Part shown: positions 35,150 to 42,551 of the stretch, in pieces
Layout: each line of letters opens with the position of its first letter
Position numbering within the stretch: the first letter of the stretch is position 1
Assembly (NCBI RefSeq): GCF_012034935.1
Contig: NZ_JAATEN010000003.1
Location: 124,001 to 188,000 of the forward strand
DNA from: Streptomyces zingiberis
GTDB lineage: Bacteria > Actinomycetota > Actinomycetes > Streptomycetales > Streptomycetaceae
Reading direction: 5' to 3'
DNA: 64,000 nt
The notes under the pieces: generated by a model
Told to the model about the DNA's origin: nothing
The model's database searches: none
Seen by the model: only the letters and a program-made list of their open reading frames with translations
Program-made: the position numbers and the translations under genes

Positions 35150-35560
35150 GGCGGCGGCGGGCGGCCCCGGGCGGTGGCTTCCCGCGACGGGCAGCAGTGA
35201 CGCCCATCGCGCCGGGCAGGACGTGGGGCTGCCGCAGACCGTGGTGCTCGCCGACGACCTGTCCCGGACGGCGGTCCTCGCGGGCCTCCGGGCGGGCCGC
35301 TGCCGGCTCGCGGAGTCCTCGGCGGTCGGGCTCTCCTTCACGGCGGCCGACGTCCGGGGGCGCGCCGCGCCGGTCGGGGGCGGCTGCGGACGGCACCGGA
35401 GCCGGAGGTCACGGTACGGCTGGAGGTCTCCGGGGTGCCCGGCTGCACGGTGCGCCTCCTCACCGACCAGGGACAGGTGTTCGCCACCGGGCTGCCCGCC
35501 TCGGGCAGCGGCACGGTGGAGTGGCGCACGACGCCCCGTCACGCCACCCCCGAACGGCCC
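35150..35560 (+). pseudogene. Decayed remnant of a CehA/McbA-type PHP metallohydrolase
   Basis: One frame reads [20 protein letters not shown], then [19 protein letters not shown] and [10 protein letters not shown] (35169-35350), typical of the C-terminal third of Streptomyces CehA/McbA family secreted hydrolases. A different frame then continues with EVTVRLEVSGVPGCTVRLL, TDQGQVFATGLPASGSGTVE and WRTTP (about 35400-35547), the end of the same family. So there is a frameshift near 35370-35395; the N-terminal two thirds, the start and the normal C-terminus are missing. The assignment rests on remembered family sequence and should be confirmed by alignment. Confidence 0.65.
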
Positions 35561-35645
35561 GTTTCCGTCGCCCGTATTCCACCGTCTTCACCCAGGTGGC
35601 GCATTAATGTGCATGACGAGCCGCAGGGCGGGCACCGGGTAGCGC

Positions 35646-36860
35646 ATGAGTGCTCTGCGATGGATCGCCCGGCCCTTGATGGCCTCCGTTTTCGTCTACA
35701 GCGGCATCAACACGCTGCGCAACCCCGAGGCGGTGGCCCCGGCCGCCGAGAATGTCGTCGGCCCGCTCAGCGACCGGGTGGACCTGCCGCTGGAGAACAC
35801 CGAGCAGGCGGTGCGGCTCAACAGCGCCGTCCAGGTCGTGGCCGGCACGATGCTGGGGCTCGGCAAGTTCCCGCGGCTGTCCGCGCTGGCCCTGGCGGGG
35901 AGTCTGGCGCCCACGACGCTGGCGGGTCACCGGTTCTGGGAGAGCGAGGACACCGAGGACCGCACCCAGCAGCGCATCCACTTCCTGAAGAATCTGTCGA
36001 TCTTCGGCGGGCTGCTGCTCGCGGCCTCGGACACCGGCGGCCGGCCGTCCCTCAACTGGCGCGCGCAGCACGCCGCGCACACCGCCCGCCGCGAGATGAA
36101 GCTGGTCCGCCGTACCGCCTCGGCCGCGGGGAAGCGTCCCCGGCTCGGCATCGGCGGGCCGTCGAAGCCGGCGAAGCACATGAGGCACATGAAGGGCTCG
36201 GTCACGGGGCAGGCCGAGGCGGCGCGGAAGGCCGCTTCCGCCGCCCCGGGGGCGCTGCTGGCCGCGGCGGCACCGGTCGCCGCGCAGGCCAGGTCCGCCT
36301 CCCGGGCCGGTTCGCAGGGGCTGAGCGGCGCGGCCGCCACGGTGAAGCCGCGCGTCAAGCAGGCCAGGCGGAGCTCCCGCGCGGCAAGGAAGGCCGCTTC
36401 CAAGGCGGCCTCGGGTGCCGCGTCCGTGGCGCTGGACTCCGCGGCCGCCGCCTCCAAGGCCGCGTCGAAGACGGCGTCGACCGCCGCGAAGTCCACCGCC
36501 GAGTCGGTGTCGGCGGCCGCGAAGACCACCTCCAGGACCGCGTCCTCCGCGTCGAAGGCCACCTCGAAGGCCGCGTCGAAGGCCGCCTCGAAGACGGTTT
36601 CCCAGGCCGGGGCGGCGAAGGGCGGAGCCCTGAACGGCCTGAGCGCCCTCGGGTCCGGCGCGCGGAAGCCCCGCTTCGGCAAGGGCCGCAAGCGCCGGTT
36701 CGGCAAGGGCGGGCTGTTCTCCTCCCGTTCCCGCCGCTCCCAGGGGTTCGCGGTGCCGTCCGCGCTGTCCTCGCTGCCCGCCGGGATCGCCTCCCGTGAC
36801 GGTCTCGCCGGGAAGGTCTCCGGCCACCGGCACGGCCTGCGGAAGCTGGTCAGCCACTGA
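35646..36860 (+). CDS. DoxX-like membrane protein with long Ala/Lys/Ser tail
   Basis: A 404-residue protein. Residues 1-135 are a DoxX domain with four hydrophobic segments (LRWIARPLMASVFVYSGINTL, LNSAVQVVAGTMLGLGKFP, LSALALAGSLAPTTLAGHRFW, FLKNLSIFGGLLLAASDT). Residues about 140-340 are a Lys/Ala/Ser repeat region (KAASKAASGAAS, KTASTAAKS and similar), reminiscent of histone-H1-like or HMG-type tails. The last 70 residues are basic (RKPRFGKGRKRRFGKGG). DoxX proteins are linked to redox and thiosulfate/quinone functions. The basic tail would face the cytoplasm and could contact DNA or the membrane; this is inference. Confidence 0.85.
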   Translation: MSALRWIARPLMASVFVYSGINTLRNPEAVAPAAENVVGPLSDRVDLPLENTEQAVRLNSAVQVVAGTMLGLGKFPRLSALALAGSLAPTTLAGHRFWESEDTEDRTQQRIHFLKNLSIFGGLLLAASDTGGRPSLNWRAQHAAHTARREMKLVRRTASAAGKRPRLGIGGPSKPAKHMRHMKGSVTGQAEAARKAASAAPGALLAAAAPVAAQARSASRAGSQGLSGAAATVKPRVKQARRSSRAARKAASKAASGAASVALDSAAAASKAASKTASTAAKSTAESVSAAAKTTSRTASSASKATSKAASKAASKTVSQAGAAKGGALNGLSALGSGARKPRFGKGRKRRFGKGGLFSSRSRRSQGFAVPSALSSLPAGIASRDGLAGKVSGHRHGLRKLVSH

Positions 36861-36953
36861 GCGGCCCGGCGTACGCCCGCACGGAGAGACGTCCGGCGGC
36901 GTACGCGGTCCCGTCGCCCCGGCCCGGGCGGGCCGGCGAGGTGACGGACGTCA

Positions 36954-37001
36954 GGACAGCCGCCGGGACGGCCCCCGGGACAGCCGCCGGTACAGCCACC
37001 G
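36954..37001. repeat. 12-bp x4 tandem repeat downstream of the DoxX gene
   Basis: Four units of type GGACAGCCGCCG starting at 36954, 36966, 36978 and 36990, about 95 bp after the DoxX stop. Confidence 0.75.
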
Positions 37002-37045
37002 GCAGAAGACCAGGCGCCGACGCGGCAGACCACGCGGCCACGGAG

Positions 37046-37076
37046 GACCGGCCCCGCCCCTCGGGTGAGGCCGGTC
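37046..37076. terminator. Hairpin between convergent DoxX and methyltransferase genes
   Basis: GACCGGCC (37046-37053) pairs with GGCCGGTC (37069-37076), followed by TTCC. It is placed as a bidirectional terminator between converging genes. Confidence 0.65.
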
Positions 37077-37101
37077 TTCCGCGTGCGGTCCCGCCGGCAG
37101 G

Positions 37102-38067
37102 TCAGTGAGCGGCCCGCGCCAGCACCCAGGTGCGGTCCTCGGTCGCGTAGCGGTCCACCACCAGCCCGGCCTCCGCGAGCGCCTCCTCGAAGGTCTCGGT
37201 GGTCAGTGGCCGCGACAGGAACGTCTGTGTCCACCGGGCGCCCGGGAACTCGTACACGCAGCGCACCGCGCGGACGCCGGGAGCGACCGGCTCGGAGGCC
37301 GCGATGCGGACGAGGCCCCCGCCGGGCACGGCCCGCTCCCGGGGCACCCGGGTGTGCGCGTCCTCCGGCTCCCGCTGGATCAGCACCGCGCCGCCCTCGG
37401 CGACATGACGGCGGCAGGTCGCCAGCAGTCCCCGGCGCACCGCCGGGTCCCCGGCGTGGACGAGGAAGGACGCCAGCATCACGGCGTCGAACCGCGTCCC
37501 GAGGTCGAGTTCCTCGATCGGGGAGCGGACCGTCCGCGCGCCGCGCACCCGCTCCAGCATCTCGGGTGACTCGTCCACGGCCGTGACGGTGTAGCCGCGT
37601 TCCAGCAGCGGGTGGGTCACCCGGCCGGCCCCGCAGCCGAGTTCGAGGATGTGGGCACCGCGGGGAATCAGCCTCTCGACGACGTCCGGCTCGTCGCCCA
37701 CCGGCATCCGCGCGTACAGCTCCACGGCGCAGCCGTCCGGGGTGATCGCACCCGGCCCCGTGCCCCGGTAACCGTCGCGCCGCCGGGGCGCCCGGTGCTC
37801 CGCCGGCTCCCGGGGCTCCGGCCCGCCGGTCCCGCCGGTCCCGCCGTGCGGGGAGTCCCCGCCGGCACCATCCGTCCCGCCGGCACCACGATCACCGTCC
37901 CCGCCGCCCGCGGCGCCCGCGCGGGCCGAGCCCTCACCTGCCGGGCCCGCCACGGAACCGGCCACCGGGCCCCGCGCCGAGCCTCCCGCCGGTTCCTGTG
38001 CCGGGCCGCCCTCCGGACCACCTCCCCGGCCGCCCTCCGCGCTCCCCTTCGCTGTCATGTCCACCAT
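37102..38067 (-). CDS. Class I SAM-dependent methyltransferase
   Basis: A 321-residue protein. Residues 1 to about 95 are Gly/Ala/Pro/Glu low-complexity sequence. The methyltransferase core follows: AVELYARMPVGDEPDVVERL, SAM-binding HILELGCGAGRVTHPLLERG, acidic TVTAVDESPEMLERV, FDAVMLASFLVHAGD and EGGAVLIQREPEDAH. The substrate is unknown; small-molecule methylation is likely from the fold. ATG at 38067 or 38058 are equally possible starts. Divergent from afsR across 444 bp. The disordered N-terminus is atypical. Confidence 0.85.
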   Translation of the reverse strand: MVDMTAKGSAEGGRGGGPEGGPAQEPAGGSARGPVAGSVAGPAGEGSARAGAAGGGDGDRGAGGTDGAGGDSPHGGTGGTGGPEPREPAEHRAPRRRDGYRGTGPGAITPDGCAVELYARMPVGDEPDVVERLIPRGAHILELGCGAGRVTHPLLERGYTVTAVDESPEMLERVRGARTVRSPIEELDLGTRFDAVMLASFLVHAGDPAVRRGLLATCRRHVAEGGAVLIQREPEDAHTRVPRERAVPGGGLVRIAASEPVAPGVRAVRCVYEFPGARWTQTFLSRPLTTETFEEALAEAGLVVDRYATEDRTWVLARAAH

Positions 38068-38200
38068 CCCAGCGCACCGGCCGGGCGTTGTCGACAGCCC
38101 GGATCCGTATCGAACCGCCCCTCACGCGCCCCGGTCGCGCGCCGCCCTGCTCCCGGCACGCCCGGGCGCCCCCTGAGGGCGCACTTCTCCACGCCGCGCC

Positions 38201-38250
38201 GAATCTGGCCGAAGCTGGCTCAACTTGGCCGAACCTGGCTGAAATTGCAC
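38201..38250. repeat. Helically phased 10-bp direct repeat upstream of afsR
   Basis: Five consecutive 10-bp units (GAATCTGGCC, GAAGCTGGCT, CAACTTGGCC, GAACCTGGCT, GAAATTGCAC) lie in the 444-bp gap between the methyltransferase gene and afsR, 262 bp before the AfsR start. One unit per helical turn places each copy on the same face of DNA, as in multimeric activator or repressor sites. No open frame explains it. The rest of the gap holds no gene; ACTGACGCCACAGTCATG (38442-38459) is an AT-richer spot nearer afsR. Confidence 0.7.
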
Positions 38251-38511
38251 GGTGGCGGTGGAGGGCCGCGCTCCCCGAGAGTGGGTGCTTAACCGGAGGT
38301 TCACCTACCGCTGCTCGGATCAGTGATTTCACCGTCGGGATCGGGCCGCCCCGGCCCTCACGGCGGGTGGCCGATTCGACACACCGTCAGGTGTACGAAC
38401 CCCCGGCCTCTGTACGAGCCTTGTGGAGACCGGGCGCCTCTACTGACGCCACAGTCATGTGCAAGGCAGACTGACCTGTGCGCGCACGACTCTGACATGC
38501 AGGGGGCAGCG

Positions 38512-41439
38512 ATGGACGGTGGCAGCGGAACGAGCAGCCTGCGCTTCGCGGTGCTCGGTCCCGTACGAGCCTGGCGTGGGGAGGAGCAGCTGTCCACCGG
38601 CTCCCCCCAGCAACGCGCCCTGCTCGCCGCCCTGCTGCTCCGCCGCGGACGCACGGCCACGGCCGCCGAGCTGGTCGACGCGCTGTGGGGCGAGGAGCCG
38701 CCGGACGCGGCGCTCGCCGCGCTGCGCACCTACGCCTCACGCCTGCGCAAGACCTTCGGCCCGGACGCCGACACGACGCTGCTCAGCGAGTCGGGCGGCT
38801 ACGCGGTCCGTCTGGCGGTGCGCGCCCTCGACCTCGCCATCGCGGAGGAGTACGCCCACCAGGCCGAGAAGGCCCGCAGCGACGGCGACCGCCGCTCGGC
38901 CAGGGAACTGCTCTCCGCGGCCCTCGACCTGTTCGAGGGCGAGCCCCTGGCCGGCCTGCCCGGCCCGTACGCCGAGGCCCAGCGGAACCGGCTCGCGGAG
39001 TGGCGGCTCCAGCTCACCGAGTCCCGGATCGACCTGGATCTGGAGGCGGGCTGTCACGCCGAGGTGGTCTCCGAGCTGACCGCGCTCACCGCCGAGCAGC
39101 CGCTGCGCGAGCGGCTGCGCGCCCAGCTCATGCTGGCGCTCTACCGGGGCGGCCGGCAGGCCGAGGCGCTCGCCGTCTACGCCGACACGCGCCGGCTGCT
39201 CGCCGAGGAGCTGGGCGTCGACCCGTCGATCGAGCTGCGCGACCTCCACCAGGGCATCCTGGAGGCCGACGACGACCTGGCGGCCCCCTCGGACTGTGAC
39301 GACGGCGAGTCGGCGAACGCCGTGGTGCGGCCCGCGCAGCTCCCGGCCACCGTCCCGGACTTCACGGGCCGGACGGCGTTCGTCGGCGAGCTGAGCGAGC
39401 AGCTGGCCACCGCGGAGGGCCGGATCATGGCCGTCTCCGCCGTCGCGGGCATCGGCGGCGTCGGCAAGACGACCCTCGCCGTGCACGTGGCCCACGCCGC
39501 CCGGGACCACTTCCCGGACGGCCAGCTCTACGTCGACCTCCAGGGCGCCGGACCGCGTCCCGCCGAACCGCAGGCGGTCCTCGGCTCCTTCCTGCGCGCC
39601 CTGGGCCGCGCCGACGCCGCCATCCCGGACTCCCTCGACGAACGCTCGGCGCTCTACCGCTCCGTGCTGGACGGCCGGCGGGTGCTCGTCCTGCTGGACA
39701 ACGCCCGGGACGCCGCCCAGGTCCGGCCGCTCCTGCCGGGCACCGAGGGCTGCGCGGCGCTGATCACCGGCCGGGCCCGGATGGTGGACCTGGCCGGCGC
39801 GCACCTGGTGGACCTGGACGTCATGAGCCCCGAGGAGGCCCTCCAGCTCTTCACCAAGATCGTGGGCCCCGAGCGGGTGGCCGCCGAACGCGACGCCGCC
39901 CTGGATGTCGTCGCCGCCTGCGGTTTCCTCCCGCTCGCCATCCGCATCGCCGCCTCCCGGCTCGCCTCGCGCCGCACCTGGACGGTCTCCGTCCTGGCCA
40001 CGAAGCTCGCCGACGAGCGGCGCCGGCTGGACGAGCTCCAGGCCGGCGACCTCGCCGTCAAGGCCACCTTCGAACTCGGCTACAGCCAGCTCGAACCCCA
40101 GCAGGCCCGCGCCTTCCGCCTGCTGGGCCTGGCCGACGGCCCGGACATCTCCCTGGCCGCGGCGACCGCCGTGCTGGCCCTGGACCCGTACGAGGCGGAG
40201 GAGGTGCTGGAGTCCCTGGTGGACATCTCGCTCCTGGAGTCCGCCGCCCCCGGCCGCTACCGCTTCCACGACCTCGTCCGGCTCTACGCGCGTGCCTGCG
40301 CCGAGCGGGACGAGCTGCCGCCGGTGGAACGCGAGGCGGCGCTCTCCCGGCTGCTGGACTTCTACCTGACCACCACGGCGCGGGTGTACGCCATGGAGCG
40401 CCCCGGCGACCGGCTCCCGGAGCACGTCGCGACGGCCTCCCCGCACGGGCTGAGCTTCTCCGGCCGGGAGACCGCCCTGGAGTGGCTGTTCTCCGAGGCG
40501 CGCTGCCTGCTCGCCTGCGCCCACCAGTCCACCGGCGCCGGTGTCGTGCGCCGCGGGGTGGACCTGCTGCTGGTCGCCAAGGACCTCTCCGAGTCGGGCG
40601 TGGACCCCCGCACCTTCGAACAGGCGGCGCTCACCCTGCGGGAGGCGGCCCGCACGGCGGGGGACAAGCCGGCCGAGGCCCGGGCACTGACCGCCCTGAG
40701 CAGCCTCTACAACATGACGGGACAGTTCGAGGAGGCCGACGTCCTGGGCGGGGAGGCCGCCCTGCTCGGCGACTCCGCCGGCGACCCGGTGGCCTCCGCC
40801 CACGCCCGCAACAACCACGGGATCACCGCCAACTACCTCAAGCGGTACGAGGAGGGCGAGGCCCACCTCCAGCAGTCGCTGGAGCTGTTCCGCGCCGACG
40901 ACAACCGCACCTCGGTGGCGAGCGTCCTGAGCAACCTCTCGCGGACCCATCTCAACACCGGCCGCGTGGAGAGCGCCGTCGCGCTGGCCGAACAGGCCGT
41001 GGACATCTACCGGGAATCCGGTGTCACCATGCGGCTCGCCAACGGCAAGTACGCCTTCGGCCTGGCGCTGACCCAGGCCGGCAAGCTGGACCGGGCCCAC
41101 GAGGAGCTGAGTGACGCCCTGGTCATCTTCCGCGGGAGCCGGCAGCGGCTGTGGGAGGGCATGACCTACTTCCGGCTGGCCGAACTCAGCCTGAAGGCCG
41201 GCAAGCCGGCCCAGGCGGCGAGCCTGGCCGAGCAGTCGCTGGCGGTGCTGCGCACCTTCGGCGGCAGCTGGCGGCGGGCCAACGCGCTGACGCTGCTCGG
41301 GCGCGCCCTGAACGAGATCGGGCAGATCGACCGGGCCCGGGTCTGCTGGCAGGACGCCGTGGCGGTCTACGAGGAGCTCCAGCTCCCGGAAGCCGCCGAG
41401 GTCCACGCGCTGTTGCAGCCGCTGGCCCCCGCCGCGTAA
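38512..41439 (+). CDS. afsR: AfsR, SARP-type global activator of secondary metabolism
   Basis: A 975-residue protein with three parts: an N-terminal OmpR-like DNA-binding plus BTAD region (FAVLGPVRAWRG, SPQQRALLAALLLRRGR, LALYRGGRQAEALAVYADTR, to about 260); an NB-ARC ATPase with Walker A AGIGGVGKTTLAVHVAHAA near residue 315 and RVLVLLDNARDAAQVRPLLPG; and a TPR C-terminus (about 700-960). The sequence closely resembles remembered S. coelicolor AfsR, including the start MDGG. AGGGGG lies 5 bases before the ATG at 38512. In the established pathway AfsK and other kinases phosphorylate AfsR, which then activates afsS; afsS follows here 372 bp downstream. Confidence 0.95.
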   Translation: MDGGSGTSSLRFAVLGPVRAWRGEEQLSTGSPQQRALLAALLLRRGRTATAAELVDALWGEEPPDAALAALRTYASRLRKTFGPDADTTLLSESGGYAVRLAVRALDLAIAEEYAHQAEKARSDGDRRSARELLSAALDLFEGEPLAGLPGPYAEAQRNRLAEWRLQLTESRIDLDLEAGCHAEVVSELTALTAEQPLRERLRAQLMLALYRGGRQAEALAVYADTRRLLAEELGVDPSIELRDLHQGILEADDDLAAPSDCDDGESANAVVRPAQLPATVPDFTGRTAFVGELSEQLATAEGRIMAVSAVAGIGGVGKTTLAVHVAHAARDHFPDGQLYVDLQGAGPRPAEPQAVLGSFLRALGRADAAIPDSLDERSALYRSVLDGRRVLVLLDNARDAAQVRPLLPGTEGCAALITGRARMVDLAGAHLVDLDVMSPEEALQLFTKIVGPERVAAERDAALDVVAACGFLPLAIRIAASRLASRRTWTVSVLATKLADERRRLDELQAGDLAVKATFELGYSQLEPQQARAFRLLGLADGPDISLAAATAVLALDPYEAEEVLESLVDISLLESAAPGRYRFHDLVRLYARACAERDELPPVEREAALSRLLDFYLTTTARVYAMERPGDRLPEHVATASPHGLSFSGRETALEWLFSEARCLLACAHQSTGAGVVRRGVDLLLVAKDLSESGVDPRTFEQAALTLREAARTAGDKPAEARALTALSSLYNMTGQFEEADVLGGEAALLGDSAGDPVASAHARNNHGITANYLKRYEEGEAHLQQSLELFRADDNRTSVASVLSNLSRTHLNTGRVESAVALAEQAVDIYRESGVTMRLANGKYAFGLALTQAGKLDRAHEELSDALVIFRGSRQRLWEGMTYFRLAELSLKAGKPAQAASLAEQSLAVLRTFGGSWRRANALTLLGRALNEIGQIDRARVCWQDAVAVYEELQLPEAAEVHALLQPLAPAA

Positions 41440-41470
41440 CCCCGGTCCCGCCGGCGCGGCCGTCCACGGC

Positions 41471-41524
41471 TGCCCCCACTGCCCCCACCAGCCCCACTGT
41501 CCCCGCTGTCCCCGCTGTCTCCGC
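41471..41524. repeat. 9-bp x6 tandem repeat after afsR
   Basis: Units TGCCCCCAC (twice), CAGCCCCAC, TGTCCCCGC (twice) and TGTCTCCGC start 31 bases after the afsR stop. Transcript from afsR would run through it toward the afsS promoter. Confidence 0.75.
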
Positions 41525-41633
41525 CGTCAGCGGGTCCGGCGCGCCCGGCCGCGGACGGCGGGACCGGCGGTCCGGAGCCGGGCCACCAGGCCGCCGGGCG
41601 GGTATCGACGCAGGTCAGACGGGTGTAGCAGAC

Positions 41634-41666
41634 GTTTATCAATCGTTCATCGGTCTCCGCCATTCT
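41634..41666 (+). promoter_or_regulatory. AfsR-type direct repeat and promoter of afsS
   Basis: GTTTATC (41634-41640) and GTTCATC (41645-41651) are heptamers 11 bp apart, the spacing used by SARP activators, which overlap the -35 region. CATTCT (41661-41666) is a candidate -10, nine bases beyond the second heptamer; TCATAC (41671-41676) is the alternative. The position before afsS matches the known AfsR target. Binding itself is inferred from the pattern. Confidence 0.75.
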
Positions 41667-41744
41667 GAAGTCATACCGATTCGCCGCAACGGGGGGCAGG
41701 CGGACCGGTCAGGTAGCGCCACCTCTGTGGTGAGCGGCCCTGAG

Positions 41745-41784
41745 AACCCGTCCGGCAACCGTCGGGGGAGTTGCCGGACGGGTT
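41745..41784 (+). promoter_or_regulatory. 15-bp perfect hairpin in the afsS leader
   Basis: AACCCGTCCGGCAAC (41745-41759) and GTTGCCGGACGGGTT (41770-41784) are perfectly complementary with a 10-base loop, followed by ATTCGG. It lies between the afsS promoter and the afsS start codon (41812), so every afsS transcript must cross it. It looks like an intrinsic terminator and could act as an attenuator, or as the terminator of afsR read-through if the afsS promoter lies downstream. Confidence 0.8.
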
Positions 41785-41811
41785 ATTCGGCCCCTGGCTA
41801 CGACTGAACGG

Positions 41812-41982
41812 ATGAACGACATGACCACCAAGAAGACGTCGCAGCGCAAGTCGGGCGAGACCAAGCCGCAGGACGACCACATGACCGGCGGCGGCGAGAC
41901 CACTCCGCAGGACAGCCACATGACCGGCGGCGGCGAGGTCACCACCAAGGACAGCCACATGACCGGCGACGACGCCGGCTGA
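41812..41982 (+). CDS. afsS: AfsS, small repeat-containing regulator of secondary metabolism
   Basis: A 56-residue protein, too short for many gene callers. Residues 1-16 are MNDMTTKKTSQRKSGE. Three 13-residue repeats follow (17-29, 30-42, 43-55), each with a D-[DS]-H-M-T-G core: TKPQDDHMTGGGE, TTPQDSHMTGGGE, VTTKDSHMTGDDA. This repeat structure, the size and the position after afsR identify AfsS, which stimulates antibiotic production when activated by AfsR; its molecular action is unresolved. An in-frame ATG at 41821 is an alternative start; neither has a strong ribosome-binding site. It is followed by a terminator at 42009. Confidence 0.93.
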   Translation: MNDMTTKKTSQRKSGETKPQDDHMTGGGETTPQDSHMTGGGEVTTKDSHMTGDDAG

Positions 41983-42008
41983 ACCGCACGGAACCAGAGT
42001 TCGGGGGA

Positions 42009-42047
42009 ACGGCCGCGGCGGCGCGGAGGGGGAGCCGCCGCGGCCGT
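42009..42047 (+). terminator. Terminator of afsS
   Basis: A 14-bp perfect stem, ACGGCCGCGGCGGC (42009-42022) and GCCGCCGCGGCCGT (42034-42047), with an 11-base loop, 26 bases after the afsS stop. Confidence 0.9.
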
Positions 42048-42181
42048 CGTGCATCAACGGGCCTCTGTGTCTACCTCTTTGGTCATCCTTCAGCAGAATT
42101 CAGCCAGCAACGCTACATTTCCATCACGCTGCCGCACAATCCGGGCACAAACGCGGTGCCACCCCCGATGAAGGAGAAGGA

Positions 42182-42331
42182 ATGACACGCACGAAGAGGC
42201 TGTTGATGGCTTGCGTCGCGGCGACGGCCCTGGCGTTTGCCTTCGCATCACCGGCAGCCGCCGACGACCATCTGATGGGTGGCACCCTCGCCTCCCTGGA
42301 CGACCACTCGACCCTCCCCGGCAACGGCTGA
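42182..42331 (+). CDS. Secreted mini-peptide with AfsS-like DDHxxGG motif
   Basis: A 49-codon gene with a strong ribosome-binding site (GAAGGAGAAGGA just before ATG). Residues 1-27 are a classical signal peptide: basic MTRTKRLL, hydrophobic MACVAATALAFAFA, and AAA before the expected cut at D28. The mature 22 residues would be DDHLMGGTLASL followed by DDHSTLPGNG, an internal two-fold repeat. DDHLMGG matches the AfsS repeat core DDHMTGG. It lies 199 bp after afsS, has its own terminator (42366), and the afsS terminator separates them, so it needs its own promoter (CTACATTT near 42111 is AT-rich). I do not recognise a named family. Function as a signal or surface peptide is inference. Confidence 0.8.
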   Translation: MTRTKRLLMACVAATALAFAFASPAAADDHLMGGTLASLDDHSTLPGNG

Positions 42332-42365
42332 CTCCAGCGGCCCCGGGCAGACCCGGCACACCTGC

Positions 42366-42394
42366 GGGGGCCGAGCCATGACGGCTCGGCCCCC
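42366..42394 (+). terminator. Terminator after the secreted mini-peptide gene
   Basis: A 12-bp perfect stem GGGGGCCGAGCC (42366-42377) and GGCTCGGCCCCC (42383-42394) with a 5-base loop, 34 bases after the stop codon, followed by GTT. Confidence 0.9.
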
Positions 42395-42460
42395 GTTCGC
42401 GTGCGTGCGGCCCTCCGTGGTGCGCGTTCCCCTGACGGCCGTCCCCCCTCCTGACGCAGA

Positions 42461-42551
42461 AGGGAACGGCGGTACCCCGGAGGGAACCGCGCGGCCACCG
42501 CCGTTCCCTCCGGCGGCGCCGCTGTTCCCCTCTGGGGTACCGCCGTTCCCT
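42461..42551. repeat. 18-bp inverted repeat with nested arms, between convergent genes
   Basis: AGGGAACGGCGGTACCCC (42461-42478) and its exact complement at 42534-42551 flank 55 bases. The inside holds a further AGGGAAC/GTTCCCT pair (42481-42487, 42503-42509). The right arm reaches the stop codon of the minus-strand gene. It may terminate that gene or be a mobile-repeat relic. Confidence 0.8.

Noticed and set aside
38737..41406. Minus-strand open frame of 889 codons
   Set aside because: Exact antisense of afsR, whose domains are unmistakable; no homology-like content in the antisense protein.
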